64,000 bases of DNA from Bagarius yarrelli (Eukaryota > Chordata > Actinopteri > Siluriformes > Sisoridae), in the NCBI GenBank assembly GCA_005784505.1, contig VCAZ01000044.1, forward strand, positions 1,982,310 to 2,046,309, read 5' to 3'. The notes beneath the pieces were generated by a model, which was not told the DNA's origin, did not search any database, and saw nothing but the letters and a program-made list of their open reading frames with translations. Every line of letters begins with the position of its first letter. The first letter of the stretch is position 1. Positions 1-12,349 of this stretch are shown piece after piece. The position numbers and the translations under genes were made by a program.

Positions 1-493
1 CTATAAAATCTATTGGAAAGAGGGATGAAGGCTGTTGCAGCAGCAAAGCGGGAACCTATTCATGTTTAAAAAGCACATATGGGCTTCAAAACCTTTTTGT
101 CTGTACAAAGTGCAAAGCTTGATGTATTATTATATATAATTAAATCAAAACCTGATCTAATTAAAAATTGCTGTTCAAACTATAACAACCTCAACTGTGG
201 GCAAGCAAAGTTGCCAGTGTCAAGAAACAGACAGTAACACCGAGGTACAGAGGCAGAGGTTTATTTTCTATTAAACTTTCACTGACCTAAAACAGCAAAT
301 GAGTCTGTGTTTTATTCAGTCATCGACGTCTGACTCACTCCACAGACTTGTTTACACAGTAGCGTCCAGATGACCTTGGCCGGAAAGCCTGACAATTCTG
401 CAAGCTTCTTTTACTTCGACTCACACACACTGACTCAAACAAGTACAGGAAAAGTGAGGAGGAATCCTTTATCTCACACTTCCCCACAGCATT

Positions 494-650
494 TTAGTTC
501 TCCTCCCCCACAGCCAACTCATCCCATTCATCTGGGATTCTGTACTTTACCCACACTGCTTTATTGATTTCTGCCATCGTTTCCAGACTGTAGGTCATGA
601 CTGCTCCCTGGTGCCCTTCTGTTTCTAAAATACTCCATGCTAATGTCTCT
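494..650 (-). CDS. Possible terminal coding exon of an unidentified gene
   Basis: On the - strand a pyrimidine-rich stretch ends CTCTCTAG at 651. After it a 52-codon frame runs to TAA at 494. The peptide has a normal composition, with MTYSLETMAEINKAVWVKYR followed by IPDEWDELAVGEEN. AATAAA hexamers on the - strand lie further on, near 309 and 258. I do not recognise the protein and find no certain preceding coding exon, so this could be a chance frame. Confidence 0.3.
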
Positions 651-3573
651 CTAGAGAGGAAAAACACGTACAAATACACACACACGGCGAAGCATTAATG
701 ACCCATCCGTTCAGAGGCCAGACAGTCACTTTTGAATGAACGGTAACAATTATTTCGCAGTGGCTTAGGTGTGTGTGTGTGTGTGTGATAGATGTGGTAA
801 TTACAGAACAAATCATCTTCAATTTTCCCCTCTAGCACACTGGCTAAGCAGCAGGGAAGCTGCAGTGCACCGTGTGAAACAGAACGACGTGCTTTGTTCC
901 CTGAGTCTATACGGAAAAATAAATGAAGTAAACCGATGCCAAAAATCAACCACCTGAAGCTCTACAAGAAGGGATTCACCCACCACTCGGAAAGGCCATG
1001 AGACCCGAGGCTGCTGCAGATACATCGCTTATTTTTTTCCTTTCCTTCTCAGAAATAGAAGTTAAACCTGTTTCGGAGCAGCTCCAAGAATGTAAACCGA
1101 GGAAAAAACCCACTGGAAAACTTAACAAGAGTAGCCGTGAATAAACATCAGAGAACAAATAGTTACAAAAACAACAAAGACTTGCTACATATTGTGAATG
1201 TTTGGTGTTGGTCTGTTTCTCTGCATTACAGACAACTGGCTTCTGTTGCTGTTTTGGATTTATTCTTACAGCATGACACAAACGGACAAACTCCATTGAC
1301 AGATTTTCATTAGCAGATTTCATTGGATGAATGCTTAAATTTCCAGGGATTTGTTAACAAATTTGCCATCTATTGTTCTAAAAAACGTCCCTGTCAAAAA
1401 GGGGAAAATCCTCCCAAAGGGATCTCGTAGCATCAGAGAGCACTTGAAGCATCTGGCATCATTTTCTCCTTTCATCACACACCCACTCAGCCAACACACA
1501 GACATATGAACAAGGTGAATGAGTGTGTCACTGTGAATTAGCATAGGAATCATTAGAGGGAATAATGCAACTCAAGAGAGTTCCATCTGTGGGCGGGTAT
1601 TGCAAAATGCGCTACACTATCTAGAGCTCTATCTACTAAACAACATCTACAGAATAATTTTTTTCTGTATGTGAATTTAATAAAAACTTGCATCATACAG
1701 CACGTTTGAGTAAAAATGTTTCTGTGGCCTGGGAATAACAGCAACACCGTGGATTTACAGAGAAATAAAGAGAATAAGCAGCCAAAAACAAGTTCAATCA
1801 GTTCACAAGGTGGTTGTTTCCATGTGAAGCAAAAAGCAACGGAACAAATAATATGCAACAGCACGGCTACTTCCATCCTCACGAAACACTCGAGGGCTCA
1901 GTGTACACTGGGAGCCACTGTAGGCCTACATGTTCTAACAATACTAACGAAGGTTTATAGCTTGTATTGCGGCTCAGGCACAGTTTAACTGATTCGATTT
2001 AAGTGATTCCTTATTTCGGTGTCCCTTTAGGCTATTCCTGCTGTGCCTACTGTCTACAGGGGGTTCGAATCGACTTCCATTATAAACCTGACAGCCTGCT
2101 GTTGTTGCAGAAAGACATTAACTCCAGCTTTTTTCAGGCTGGTATGTACAAAATATTAAAAAAACACATGCCTTATGTGTAGCTTTAAAAATGCTCTTTC
2201 TACTCGAATACATTTTTACAAGCGTGATTAGACAATCCTTTTGTGCAGCGCCCGCATTTTAGAAAACCTGTTCAACAAGATGTCAGTGTAAAGTTGACAA
2301 TATCTCAAATTAGACAACACAAACAGGACTGGATTTACCACCAGATCAGATGACGGTGTTTTCTTATCTTAAAACGTGTGAAAGGAAAAGTCTAAAATGC
2401 AATAAATGTGAAATAGGCAAATGAAGACTTAGCATCCAAAGTCAAATTCTCTAATACAATATTAAACAAGCCCCCTACAAGCTGAATATGGCGTATAAAG
2501 AAAGATCGATATATAAATGGTTGCCTTTTTTAACCTTTTATTACATCAAAAGCATTAGTTAATGTCGACGAAGAGTCAAATGACTGTCATGTGTGTTGGC
2601 CGAGCTTCACTCTTTTGTCTGTTCATAGCTTTATTGAACTGAAACAGCTGACCGCATTAAAGGCAACTGGAGAGCAAAAATCAGCACACAAAGCCTGTCT
2701 GCTTTTGTTCTGTTTGTTTGGGTGTGTGCGGGGTGTGTGTGTGTGTGTGTGTGTGTGTATGTATTATGATCAATAGCAAGCCCTGCATGAACGTTATACA
2801 TCACCTGTTAATTCTCAACCCAATCTCAGTCTCCTTTCATGAACTTCTCTTCAATTACACACTGCACTTTAAAGCACGATCTGCTCTAAACGTCCTAATC
2901 TTTAAACACACTTTCCATAACGATCAGCTTTATTAGATGCCAGGGTCTAAATCTGGTTTGCACACTTGTCAGCTTCAGACATAGCCCGGATGTCACATGC
3001 CAAATGTTCTCCCATTGTTTGTCTTTCCCAGGAAATGGGAAGTTCACAGCCACGATCAGGAACAGTGAAGGGAAACCACTTTTTTTGATAGTTTTCAAGA
3101 CACCCAGAGCAGAACTTTAGTAATCAGCATCTACCAGGTGGCATTAACAGGAAAACAAGAACCTGCATGTCTCCTGGTGCACCACAGCGTTTTTCCATAA
3201 GATCTGGCAAGCATTGTGTGATTGGCAACCTGGCACCAGATCATTCAGCTTGTTCTGATCCACTGCAGGAGCTCAAATCTGGCATCAGATCTATATTTTT
3301 GTAAACTTATACAAATACTACATTTATGAAAGAACATGTTTGTGTCACTGTGTCAACTTTTTTTTTTTTACATAGTCCAGCATCTCATGTACTGTAAACA
3401 TTGTCCAGAACATAACATTCTAATCATAAATAACCAACGCTTTTATAACACCGAGTTATAACGCGATCTAGTACTGGTATAACACGATCTGGTACTGACA
3501 CAGGACTAAAACCTGAAGATCACGCAAAGAAATAAAGAGCGCTCATTTGCGCTCAACTGACAATGCGAGCTCA
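651..3573. other. Non-coding stretch, no gene assigned
   Basis: Holds short TG repeats at about 770-788 and 2729-2759 and scattered short open frames with no recognisable protein signature. If a minus-strand gene exists here, this would be its intron sequence. Confidence 0.3.
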
Positions 3574-3800
3574 CCTCAGCGCTTCTCCAGTCACTTCCCC
3601 CGGTGTCGTCTTTCTAACGGAGCCTCTTCGCTTGAGTTACCACTAAAGCCTCATTTCCAGAACGGGATAAAAGTATGACTCGGTAGGCATTCAATCATTA
3701 AAGCTGACACATTAGCGCAAAATAAACAGATAGACGTTGTTCCAGTGCTGTTTTTTTTCTGTTTTGACGCGGGATATACCGCCGCCACGGTCACGTCCCA
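3574..3800 (-). promoter_or_regulatory. CpG-richer block with a candidate minus-strand first exon
   Basis: This block is clearly richer in CG dinucleotides than its AT-rich surroundings. On the - strand it contains CGCTGAG followed by a GTGAGC donor at about 3573. It could be the promoter and 5' UTR exon of a minus-strand gene. Such a gene could be the left-edge candidate at 494-650, or one running out of the window; in mammals FRMD4B lies head-to-head with MITF here. Position and composition are seen; the role is inferred. Confidence 0.3.
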
Positions 3801-3964
3801 TTCACACAAAAGCGCACTTCCCCTCCGCCTCCTTTACCTCCACACACAGACCAGACCAGCCCACACCGCCAGCCTTTCTCCTGCCTCCTGCCCTGAGTTA
3901 CAACAGCCCAGAAATAAAACTAAACATAAAAGTAACTAAAATCTATAATATAGTAATAGAAAAT

Positions 3965-3998
3965 AGTATATAGTATAGTATAGTATAGTATATATATA

Positions 3999-4047
<49 letters not shown>
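3965..4047. repeat. TATAG/TA microsatellite
   Basis: Repeated TATAG units pass into a long TA run, followed by a T/G-rich tract. Confidence 0.9.
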
Positions 4048-4049
<2 letters not shown>

Positions 4050-4074
4050 GTTTTTTTTGTTTTTTTTGTTTTTT

Positions 4075-4300
4075 TTTCATTCCTTTATGAGCCCTAACTG
4101 CTTTATTCTGGTCAGGATTGTGGTCTAAAGCCTTTTGTGGGACAGGAATGTTTTAAATGAGATGCCAGTCTATGAAAGCAAACACATTTGTACAGTCATT
4201 TAGACTTAATGGTATTTAGTGTAGTCAATCCACATACCAGCATGCTTTTAAAGGGTAGGAGAAACCAGAGCACCTGGAGAAAACGCCTTCATTTTCCCAC
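4075..4300 (-). repeat. Degenerate SINE/LINE-tail relic
   Basis: The order of motifs resembles the antisense of common fish SINE tails: GGTCAGGATTGTGG, then GAGATGCCAGTCTATG, then CAATCCACATACCAGCATG, then GGAGAAACCAGAG. The copy is strongly decayed. Confidence 0.45.
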
Positions 4301-4869
4301 AACAATCCCAGCCCCACATCACATCCACCACAGCTGGCTGAATGTCGAATGTTTTTAGGATTTTTTTTAGAAAGTTAGTTTGATTTGTTGCATTTAAAAA
4401 AAACCCCAGGATTTCTGGAAGTGTGCTTGTTGTGTTTTTATCATTTATGAGAATCAGCTGACACTGGATTCTTTTAACTGATTTAAAGTTTAGGGTATTG
4501 TCGAATCAATATTCACCACGTTATCAATCAACGGTTGCACACCAATCTGGTTTTTTTTTTGGGACAATGATTTAGAATTAAAAATAAAGCATATATAGCA
4601 GATACAGTACACAATTAAATGCGACGTTTCTCCGGGACAATGGAGCTACATAAAACAACACAAAATTACACAAAACAACTATTTTGGATTCAGAGTGGCT
4701 GCTGGGTGCAAATAATACCAATGGATAAAAGCAAAGCAAAATATGATTGGGTAATATGGGTAAATAATTGGTTAATGTCAGTCAGACAATGACTTGGCCA
4801 ATAAAATCTGCTGTGGAGTCCAGATATTTTTTTGTAGTAGGTCTGGCTACATAAAGCTAACCACAGACT

Positions 4870-5440
4870 CACCTTCTTCTTTTTTTCTTTGTCTTCGTGT
4901 TCTTCTTCATCTTTTAGCTATCCCCTTCAGGGCTTACCACAGCGAATCCTTCACCTCTACCTAGCCCTATTCTCTGCATCCTCCTTACTTACACCCACTA
5001 ACTTCATGTCCTTATTTATCACATCCATATACCTCCTTTATGGCCCTACTTTTTGCCTCTTGCCTGCAGCTCCATTTCCAACATCCTCCTACTTATATTT
5101 CCACTATTCTTTTTCTGCACATGTCCAAACCACCCAACATGCGCTGTCCCTCCAATTTGCTCGTTCTTAATCCTGTCCAACCTTGTCAAGAAAGCCCGAA
5201 CATCTTCAGCTCTGCTACCTCCAACTCTGCATCATAGCTGGTCCCAACACTGTCTTGTACACCTTTCCCTTGATTCTTGCTGATTCTTGCTGATTCTTGC
5301 TCCTTTTGTCACACTTCACTCCTGACATGTTTCTTCACCCATTTCAACCTGCCTGCACTCACTTCACCTCTTTTCCACACTCTCTATTGCTCTGGATTGT
5401 TGACCCCGAGTTCCACGGACTCACCAAGGACATGTAAATA
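4870..5440 (-). mobile_element. RTE-type LINE fragment
   Basis: The + strand reads as the complement of an RTE reverse-transcriptase region common in fish. Landmarks are CACATGTCCAAACCA, CATCTTCAGCTCTGC, CCTTGTCAAGAA and a block with ACTGTTGACCCC-like sequence near 5397. It is interrupted and truncated, with no intact frame. A 10-bp unit, TGATTCTTGC, is repeated three times at 5272-5301. Confidence 0.6.
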
Positions 5441-5886
5441 CTTAAAAGAGAAATATGTGGCCAGTTAAATTTAAAGATCATTTTAAGTACATAGATTAGC
5501 TTTAACATTAAGCAGTGTAGCAGTGTAAGGTTCTAAGGCTACTGCGGAACAAATTGATGAAAAAAAAAATTAATAGAAAGGTGTCAGAACACACACAAAA
5601 TATTTGTGGCTTGCTGTGTATGGGGTTGTGTAGCTGCTTCAATAGAGTACATTAAAGCTGAGAAAAATCATCTCTGCAAAGCAATTGACAATGTATGATC
5701 AATAATGCAAATTTTCTTATATTTAGGGAAGTAGAAATAGCGCATAATGATAATAAATATTTTTAGGATACTGACCATGTACATTCTTTGTTTGAAGCAT
5801 TTTAAAATATCAAAATCTGTTACTCATTTTTTATCCACAATTCATGTAGACTCCACTGTATATTTTTTATACTTTTGGGGGTATTG

Positions 5887-6247
5887 CTTCCATCCATCCA
5901 TCTATCCATCCACCCCCCCCCCATACCCGCTTGTCCAGGATCACAGGGATCTGCTGGAGCCTATCCCAGCTGTCTCTGAAAAGGCGAAAGGCAGAAGGGG
6001 TACACCCCCGGACAGGTCACCAGTCCATCACAGGGCCACACACACAGTCACTCCTATGGGCAATTTAGAATTACCAATCAACCTTACATACATGTTTTTG
6101 GACTGGAGGGAGACACCGGAGTAAACCCACGCAAGCATTGGGAGAACATGCAAACTCCACACAGAAGTCCGGAGAAGTCCGAAGAATCGAACCCGGGCCT
6201 TCTTGCTGTCAGGCAACCAGGCTAACTACTAAGACACCGTACTGCCC
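5887..6247 (-). mobile_element. tRNA-derived SINE, family A, minus orientation
   Basis: Its head is at the right (complement of GGGCAGTACGGTGTCTTAG) and its tail at the left, with ATCC/TCCA repeats. It shares the body found in the copies at 6757-7101 and 18245-18532, including the GATCTGCTGGAGCC and AACATGCAAACTCCAC blocks. Confidence 0.7.
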
Positions 6248-6347
6248 GGGGGTATTTTAAATAACTTAAAATGTTATAACAATATGTTAATTAGTGCATT
6301 TCAAGATACTGAAATTAATGGTTATTGTATTAACTAACACAGATAAA

Positions 6348-6423
6348 CCAAAGGCAGCAATCAGACACAATAAGCAAGTACTGAGACTTTAACCTGCTTA
6401 TTGTGTCTGATTGCTGTCTTTGT
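6348..6423. repeat. Near-perfect hairpin
   Basis: Positions 6351-6376 and 6395-6420 are inverted copies of 26 bases with one mismatch, separated by an 18-base loop. Pairing continues for a few bases outward. It is not part of the neighbouring SINEs. Confidence 0.85.
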
Positions 6424-6756
6424 TCTACAGACATGCTGAACTTAGCAAGGACAAAAGAAAAAGACAGAAAGACCAACCCAGATAAACAAATCATAATAAA
6501 ATAAGGCCCAGTAGTGTCATTGTCAAAAGCAAGGAAGAGACCTTGCTGGGGTTTAAAGAGTGCAGCTGTAAACAAGCCAAATTTATCTTCTTTATTTTTT
6601 GTCTTTTGAAAGTAAATTGCACTTTGAAAGTTGAGATATATTTTTACTTCGGAATGGATGAGATAAATGCAACAACAAAAAACAGTGTAAAAAATAAATG
6701 TGTAGGGGTTTCCTATTTTCCCTATCAGAAAAATTTATGATATCAAGAATAATTCA

Positions 6757-7101
6757 GGGGCAGCACGGTGGTGGCTTAGTGGTTAGCACTGTTGCCTCAC
6801 AGCAAGGACCTGGGTTCGATTCCCGGCCAGGGGTCTTTCTGTGTGGAGTTTGCATGTTCTCCCCGTGCTTGTGTGGGTTTACTCCGGGTACTCCGGTTTC
6901 CACAGTCCAAAATGTATGTTGAGTTGATTGGTGATTGTAAATAGGAGTGTGTATGTGTGTGGCCCTGTAATGGACTGGTGACCTGTCCAGGGTGTACCCC
7001 TCCTGCCTTTCGCCCTTGCAGAGGCGGCTGGGATGGGCTCCAGCAGATCCCTGTGACCCAGAATTAGGGAATAAGCGGTATAGAAAATGAATGAATGAAT
7101 G
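6757..7101 (+). mobile_element. tRNA-derived SINE, family A, best copy with target duplication
   Basis: The head contains a perfect pol III A box (TGGCTTAGTGG) and B box (GGTTCGATTCC), so it is tRNA-derived. The tail ends in GAATGAATGAATGA repeats. The element is flanked by a 12-bp direct repeat, AAGAATAATTCA, at 6745-6756 and 7102-7113, as expected for LINE-mediated insertion. Confidence 0.85.
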
Positions 7102-7725
7102 AAGAATAATTCAAATGTCAAATAAAATAGTCTGGCTATCTTTACAGTTAACTATTGCCAGGCCTCCGAGTGCCTATAGTACACAAACTGCTTAATTAAG
7201 CTCAAGATGTAAAAGGACATGCAACCTTGGCTGTTTCTGCTCTGTGATTTTCCCTTGATTATGTGTGAAACTAAAGCATGGCCCACTCTGTCTGTCACAT
7301 TTATAATCATGTGATAACATGGTCTGATAACGCGAGGTAATGACTTTACTCTGACTCACATCCCAGTGAAAAATTTCTACTTCTCACCTTATCAGTCATG
7401 GGTGAAGCGGAGGAACCGCACAGCTGGTAATTAGACGAAGAATGTGCTGTTTTGTGCAAACCATAGTTTGACTTTAACAAAAGCCATAGCAGTCTAAATG
7501 TTTTTAAGCTATTTCAACAAAACAGCAATTTAAACCTGGTCTATGCTGTACCGGTTTCCTTTTTTTCCTTTCCATGCCACTCCTTTTTTATTTTTCCTAC
7601 CGGAGAAGAATTCTAAAAAGCTACAGCTGCAGAGAGCTTATTTGCGTATGTAGGTGTGTGACCATGGCTTTCTTTAAAAAGGCAAAACGTGTGGCCAGAC
7701 AGAAACAGAGAGTGTCAGAGGGAAA

Positions 7726-7730
<5 letters not shown>

Positions 7731-7819
<89 letters not shown>
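7731..7819. repeat. AG microsatellite
   Basis: A near-uninterrupted run of about 44 AG units. Open frames across it are artefacts of the repeat. Confidence 0.95.
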
Positions 7820-7824
<5 letters not shown>

Positions 7825-9245
7825 TGAGAGCTGAATGGGGAAGGAAGGGAGTGTCGGAGCTTTGGGAGTCCATAGCTTTTTTAGAACAATAGAAATTTCT
7901 GAAATTATTAAATCCACTGCTGCAGGAAAAAGGAAAGATAAAAAAAAACAGGCTTATTGTACATAACTTCAACACACTTACAGACATGACATAATTATAG
8001 AATACATTTCCAGAATCAAAATAAGCGACAAAGACTTTCTTTTAATACAATTCATACGACAACAAAGAATTATCATTGCTGGCACTGTGAGTTTTTTCGC
8101 TGGCTTTTTTTAACTGTATTGAAAAAAAAACGACACAATAGCACAGTTTCAGCCTGTCAGCAAAATGCATTGGCATTACATGCTAAACATAAGATGTCCG
8201 TGTTTTCCATTAATGTAAATCAGAAAGACAGGCAGCTAACAATCTTTCAGTTCTGTTCATACTGAATATATTAGCATAATAGTATACCATGTAATGCATG
8301 CAATAAGTGTATAATTTCAGGGCACATCATGAAGCTAATAAGATATATCAAAATTCATGTATAACAAATAAACACACGTTTCTACGTCTGAAAGCTAACA
8401 CTAGCTGACATGAGGATTTCCATCCAATTCCCCTTCCCATCCCCCACTGTTTGATAGTTTGAACATTATCACATTATTCTTTATCCTCCTCCTCCTCCTC
8501 CTCCTTATCCAGTGCCATGTGTGCAGTGTGCATCTCGGTGCCCCTGAAAATCCCCCCCAGCCTTATCTACCCTAGGGACTATCACAGACTTGTAATTTCT
8601 GTGTCTATCATTTCTCTGCTGCTCTTCCATTTGCATGTGTTTACATGTGGTAGGATGGCACCCTGTCAGGGATTGTGTTAAAGGGCTGTTAATCATAATG
8701 AAATCAGGATTATCTAATTTAGGCTGTGTGTATAAGATTTCTTTATTTCTGTCTTATTCTTTCTTTTCCTACTATCTATAGTAAATTTTGCTTCTGTTGA
8801 TTGCTACTAGCAAATACACAAATTACCCCTCACCAGCTGCTGCACTACATTGTCACCCAATATTCTGATCTCTTATTATAGAGCCTGTCTAATATCATCG
8901 CCTAAGGGGAAATCTGCCATAGTCTGATGTATATTTTAAAATGTGATAATAGCATATTAGTAGTGGATTATCTATATCAATTGTCTATCATTCATAAACT
9001 CTGGAAGAAGGCTTAAAGATGTTTAATCATGACACTAACTCGAGATGCATCGAAATGATTTTATAACCTGTTTTTAGTCAGTCATCAAGAGGATTCAAGT
9101 GACAAAGAATAATAAGCCGGCATTCCAGAGGGATGCTGGGTGGAAGTTTCTGCACAAATCAAGCTCCTCATACCTCTCGGCACAGAAGGGTGGAGGTAAC
9201 AAGGTAGCGATTACCTACCAGGGTCTTCAGGGAAAAATGCAAGTC
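7820..9245. other. Non-coding stretch, nothing assigned
   Basis: AT-rich sequence with a short TCC repeat near 8487. I see no exon, RNA gene or clear mobile element. Confidence 0.4.
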
Positions 9246-9249
9246 TGAG

Positions 9250-10370
9250 GACCATGATTCTCCTGCGGTGCTTCCCCATCTTCTTTGGGGTTTTGACTGC
9301 AGTGGTTCAACCATCGGCCCCACCACCAGTGCCGGCTGCTAGGGGTCTGCTCCCCCCACTAATGTCAGTTGGAACACTACCTGCTGGGGAGTCACTTCAG
9401 GGTGCTGGGTTACTAGCTCTCGAGAGGTTGCCTCTCTTAGTAGACTTCCCGGCAGTGTTGAAGCTTTTGATGAACATCTCGAAGTGAGTCCTGCATACTG
9501 TACAGACTGGCCACAGAATCCAGTTTGGGTCTTACCCATCGCATTTCAGCTGGGTGAATTGGTCATTATGTAGGCCAGGCTTACGGGGCCTGTGTCAATG
9601 CAAAACTCCTGGGCATGAGAGAAGAACAGTCACTAACTGTCAAGCATTTTTAGAGGCTATTAGGCCTAATAGCAGCACTGTCCAAGTTGAGGGTGTTTTG
9701 GTCGGCTGCTGCAGTGGTGGCTTAAAGTAGTGGATTTTCCCGGAGGGTCAACCCACGCTGCAAAAGTTCTCGTGGTGATGCCTTAGAGCCTTAGACATGA
9801 GGAGGAGCCCTTGGTATCTGGTGCAAGGTCTGGAGTTGGGGCTGAGGTGGTGGAACTCCTATGGAAACGATTTGGCCAGGGGGACATTGACCTATTTACA
9901 ATGGAATAGACAACTGTCCGTGCTGGTGCATCCAGCCCCATAGGCTATGCCTGTACACATTTTCCTTCATTGTGCTGCTCCTGGGAGTTCTGGTGTAAGT
10001 ACCTCAGGACATAATCAGGCTGCTGCTGATTAGCTACATTCTGGCTGAAGACACCCGTGATTCAGTGGCGCTAGGAGCACATCCACTGAGGTTCCTGTCA
10101 TGTGACTCAGCTCAGTCCCAAAGTGTTTCCATACGGCTTACGTTCCTGAAAGGGAACATCTCCAGGTTACCAATGTAACCATGTTTTTAAGAGTGAACAA
10201 CATGCTGCATCACGTGCCGCACCTCAACGTCCCTGTCTGCTCTGAATACAGAAGACTACCTGGTTGATGACGTCACCTGGCCGTGACGGTTTGACTGATT
10301 TCATACGTGTTTCAGGCCAAAGTTTCAAAGCAGCGTCTCATTTCCTTGGTAAAACCATGGTTACATACAT
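9250..10370 (+). mobile_element. DIRS-like retrotransposon fragment (RT/RNase H part)
   Basis: A broken frame near 9800-9900 translates as EVVELLWKRFGQGDIDLF, matching a conserved DIRS polymerase segment. Upstream at about 9600-9720 are decayed RNase H pieces. At about 10140-10180 lies the terminal motif with CTGAAAGGGAACATC and the palindrome-like GGTTACCAATGTAACC. Many stops and shifts make it dead. The DIRS class is recognised by motif order only. Confidence 0.6.
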
Positions 10371-10379
10371 AATCAGGAC

Positions 10380-11985
10380 ATGTTTTTCACACAGTTTTCG
10401 AACAAACTAAAAAATCAAACATTTAGTAATGCAGCAATGGTGATGATGTATCATTACTGCTATTACTGTTTTGAAAATGTTAAAGTCATCTGTTTAACAG
10501 TGCAAGAAATGTTCCATGCATCAGTAAGTTTAATTTTAATATGGGTTTATTATCAGTAACTAAGTAATAAAGGTTATCATTCAAAGGGGTTAGGTGAATG
10601 GTGAGCTTGTATCTGATGGGCTTAAACATATCAGTGACCCATGTGAGAGAAGTGTGGCGTCAGATGAATCTCTGTGTTTCATAGGCACATGAGTTAGGTT
10701 TCCATGCATGTGAGTCTTCTTCCTTCATTTTTTTATGTAAGCTCTAATGTAGCTCAATATATTACAATTAAATAAATTTATTTTGTCTTTATTTGAGATG
10801 TGTATTAAACTTTTTGTTAAATAGGAACATAATTTTCTTTTCTGGCGGATGTGGCACCCCAGCACCCCCTATTGACCTTCTGCCACTGACTTCCACTGAT
10901 GACTGGATTAAACTGTAAACACCAAATGAATCCCAGGCCTCCTATTTTGACACAAGACTGGGATCCCACTAATGCGCTTATGACTCAATGATTACAAATC
11001 CTTGCAGCCACATCTAGTGGAATCTAGTGGAAATGCATTACTATTCTGTGAATTCAGTGAACAAGCTCTAGGTAATTGATCTTCTTTTAAAAAAATATTT
11101 ATATAAGAAACCATTGGTTTTGTTACATTAATTATAATTTTTTATTCTGATGTTTGGACCTCCTGATGATTTGGTTCTTCTGTTTTACAGTTGCTACTCA
11201 AAATCGATTTATACACAAGGCAAAATTCATTTGAATAAGCAGCTCACTTATTGTACATGGTAGTTTTTTTTTCCTTTGACTTTATAAGCAACTTTATAGA
11301 TGTTGAGGTAAAAAGGACTGAATTGAGATATTTATAAGATATCTATGAGACATTTATATCAAGTAAAATGCTTGATCTGTTCAGCATTTTTTAGATGGCT
11401 ATAGCCAGAAATGTAAGGTTGATTTTTATGCAGTAAATAATAAATAATAAGCTCTGTAACTTCCAAAATGCTAAACATGTTTTCAATATTGTGTGCTATA
11501 TGCATCAGACGTTCAGCCAGAGGTTTGTGGGTGTGGTGTCTGAGGATGAGAATATGTCTTAATTGACCTATTGCATACTGTCCTCTAGTGGTGATTCTGG
11601 TGCGGTAGTTTCTTCAAATATCTTGGCTCTGTCTGGGATGGGGATTAAAGAAATATTTTGATGATCCATTAATAAGGTTAAAAACGTGTAGACGGATGTT
11701 CACAAAACATAGAAAAGTAGCACATTACTTGCAGATTTTGGAGAAAATTAATAATAATAGAGTACTCCGAAATTTTTGCTCTAAGACTATTTTACAAAGC
11801 ATTTTAGCACAAAGAATTAGCTCTTAAATCTGTGAAATGTGAAATAGTGACTTCGCTAGTGAAATCAGATAACTTCTAAGTCACTAAGACCAAGTCACAA
11901 ATGATCTTAAAATGGCTGTTGACTGCAATCTGCCTGGGGACTTAAACATTTGGTGATAATCAGCTTTTGAAAAGGCATCTCCTTT
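10380..11985. other. Non-coding stretch, nothing assigned
   Basis: AT-rich sequence with no convincing coding or RNA signal. It separates two DIRS-type fragments and could include decayed parts of the same element. Confidence 0.3.
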
Positions 11986-11989
11986 TCAA

Positions 11990-12345
11990 CTCAAAGCCAT
12001 CCACCCCAGAACCCTCGAAGGAACAGGGACTGTCTTTTGCATATGGAGCCGCAAGTGGGGGTCGCAGCTCCTAGCAGCAGGTCTCACAACCGTGGTGGCT
12101 CAGACCCGCACGGAACCTGCGGTTCCTGACTTTCAGGATATTGATCAGAAAAGGGAAACCTTCTCTGCCCTGTGCACTCTCTGGCTGCCTATATCCACGC
12201 AACACTGCGCTGAAGGTCAGAACAGTTATTCATCTGTTTTGTAGCAGCTAGGAAAGGGCATCCAGCCTCCAAAGAGACAATGAGCATGTTGAGACCATTG
12301 CTCTCCTTTACGAGGCCCCAGAGGCATTTTACCAAAGACCAACTA
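11990..12345 (+). mobile_element. DIRS-like tyrosine recombinase fragment
   Basis: A frame around 12165-12300 reads LCPVHSLAAYIHATLR, then RSEQLFICF and a KG-rich stretch. This is the order of the DIRS tyrosine-recombinase region. It has in-frame stops and is short. Confidence 0.5.
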
Positions 12346-12349
12346 TTAT

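Noticed and set aside
3150..3275. Minus-strand frame with HNACQILWKNAVVHQ, resembling the end of a FERM domain
   Set aside because: The frame is only about 38 codons and lacks a good donor. The next residues lose the FERM pattern and no neighbouring FERM exon is visible. Probably chance, although an FRMD gene is expected near MITF.
7574..7987. Open frames of 86-98 residues rich in RE or LS repeats on both strands
   Set aside because: They are produced by the AG microsatellite at 7731-7819, which is open in several frames. The same applies to the CT, GA and TA repeats near 15.6, 37.4 and 38.5 kb.
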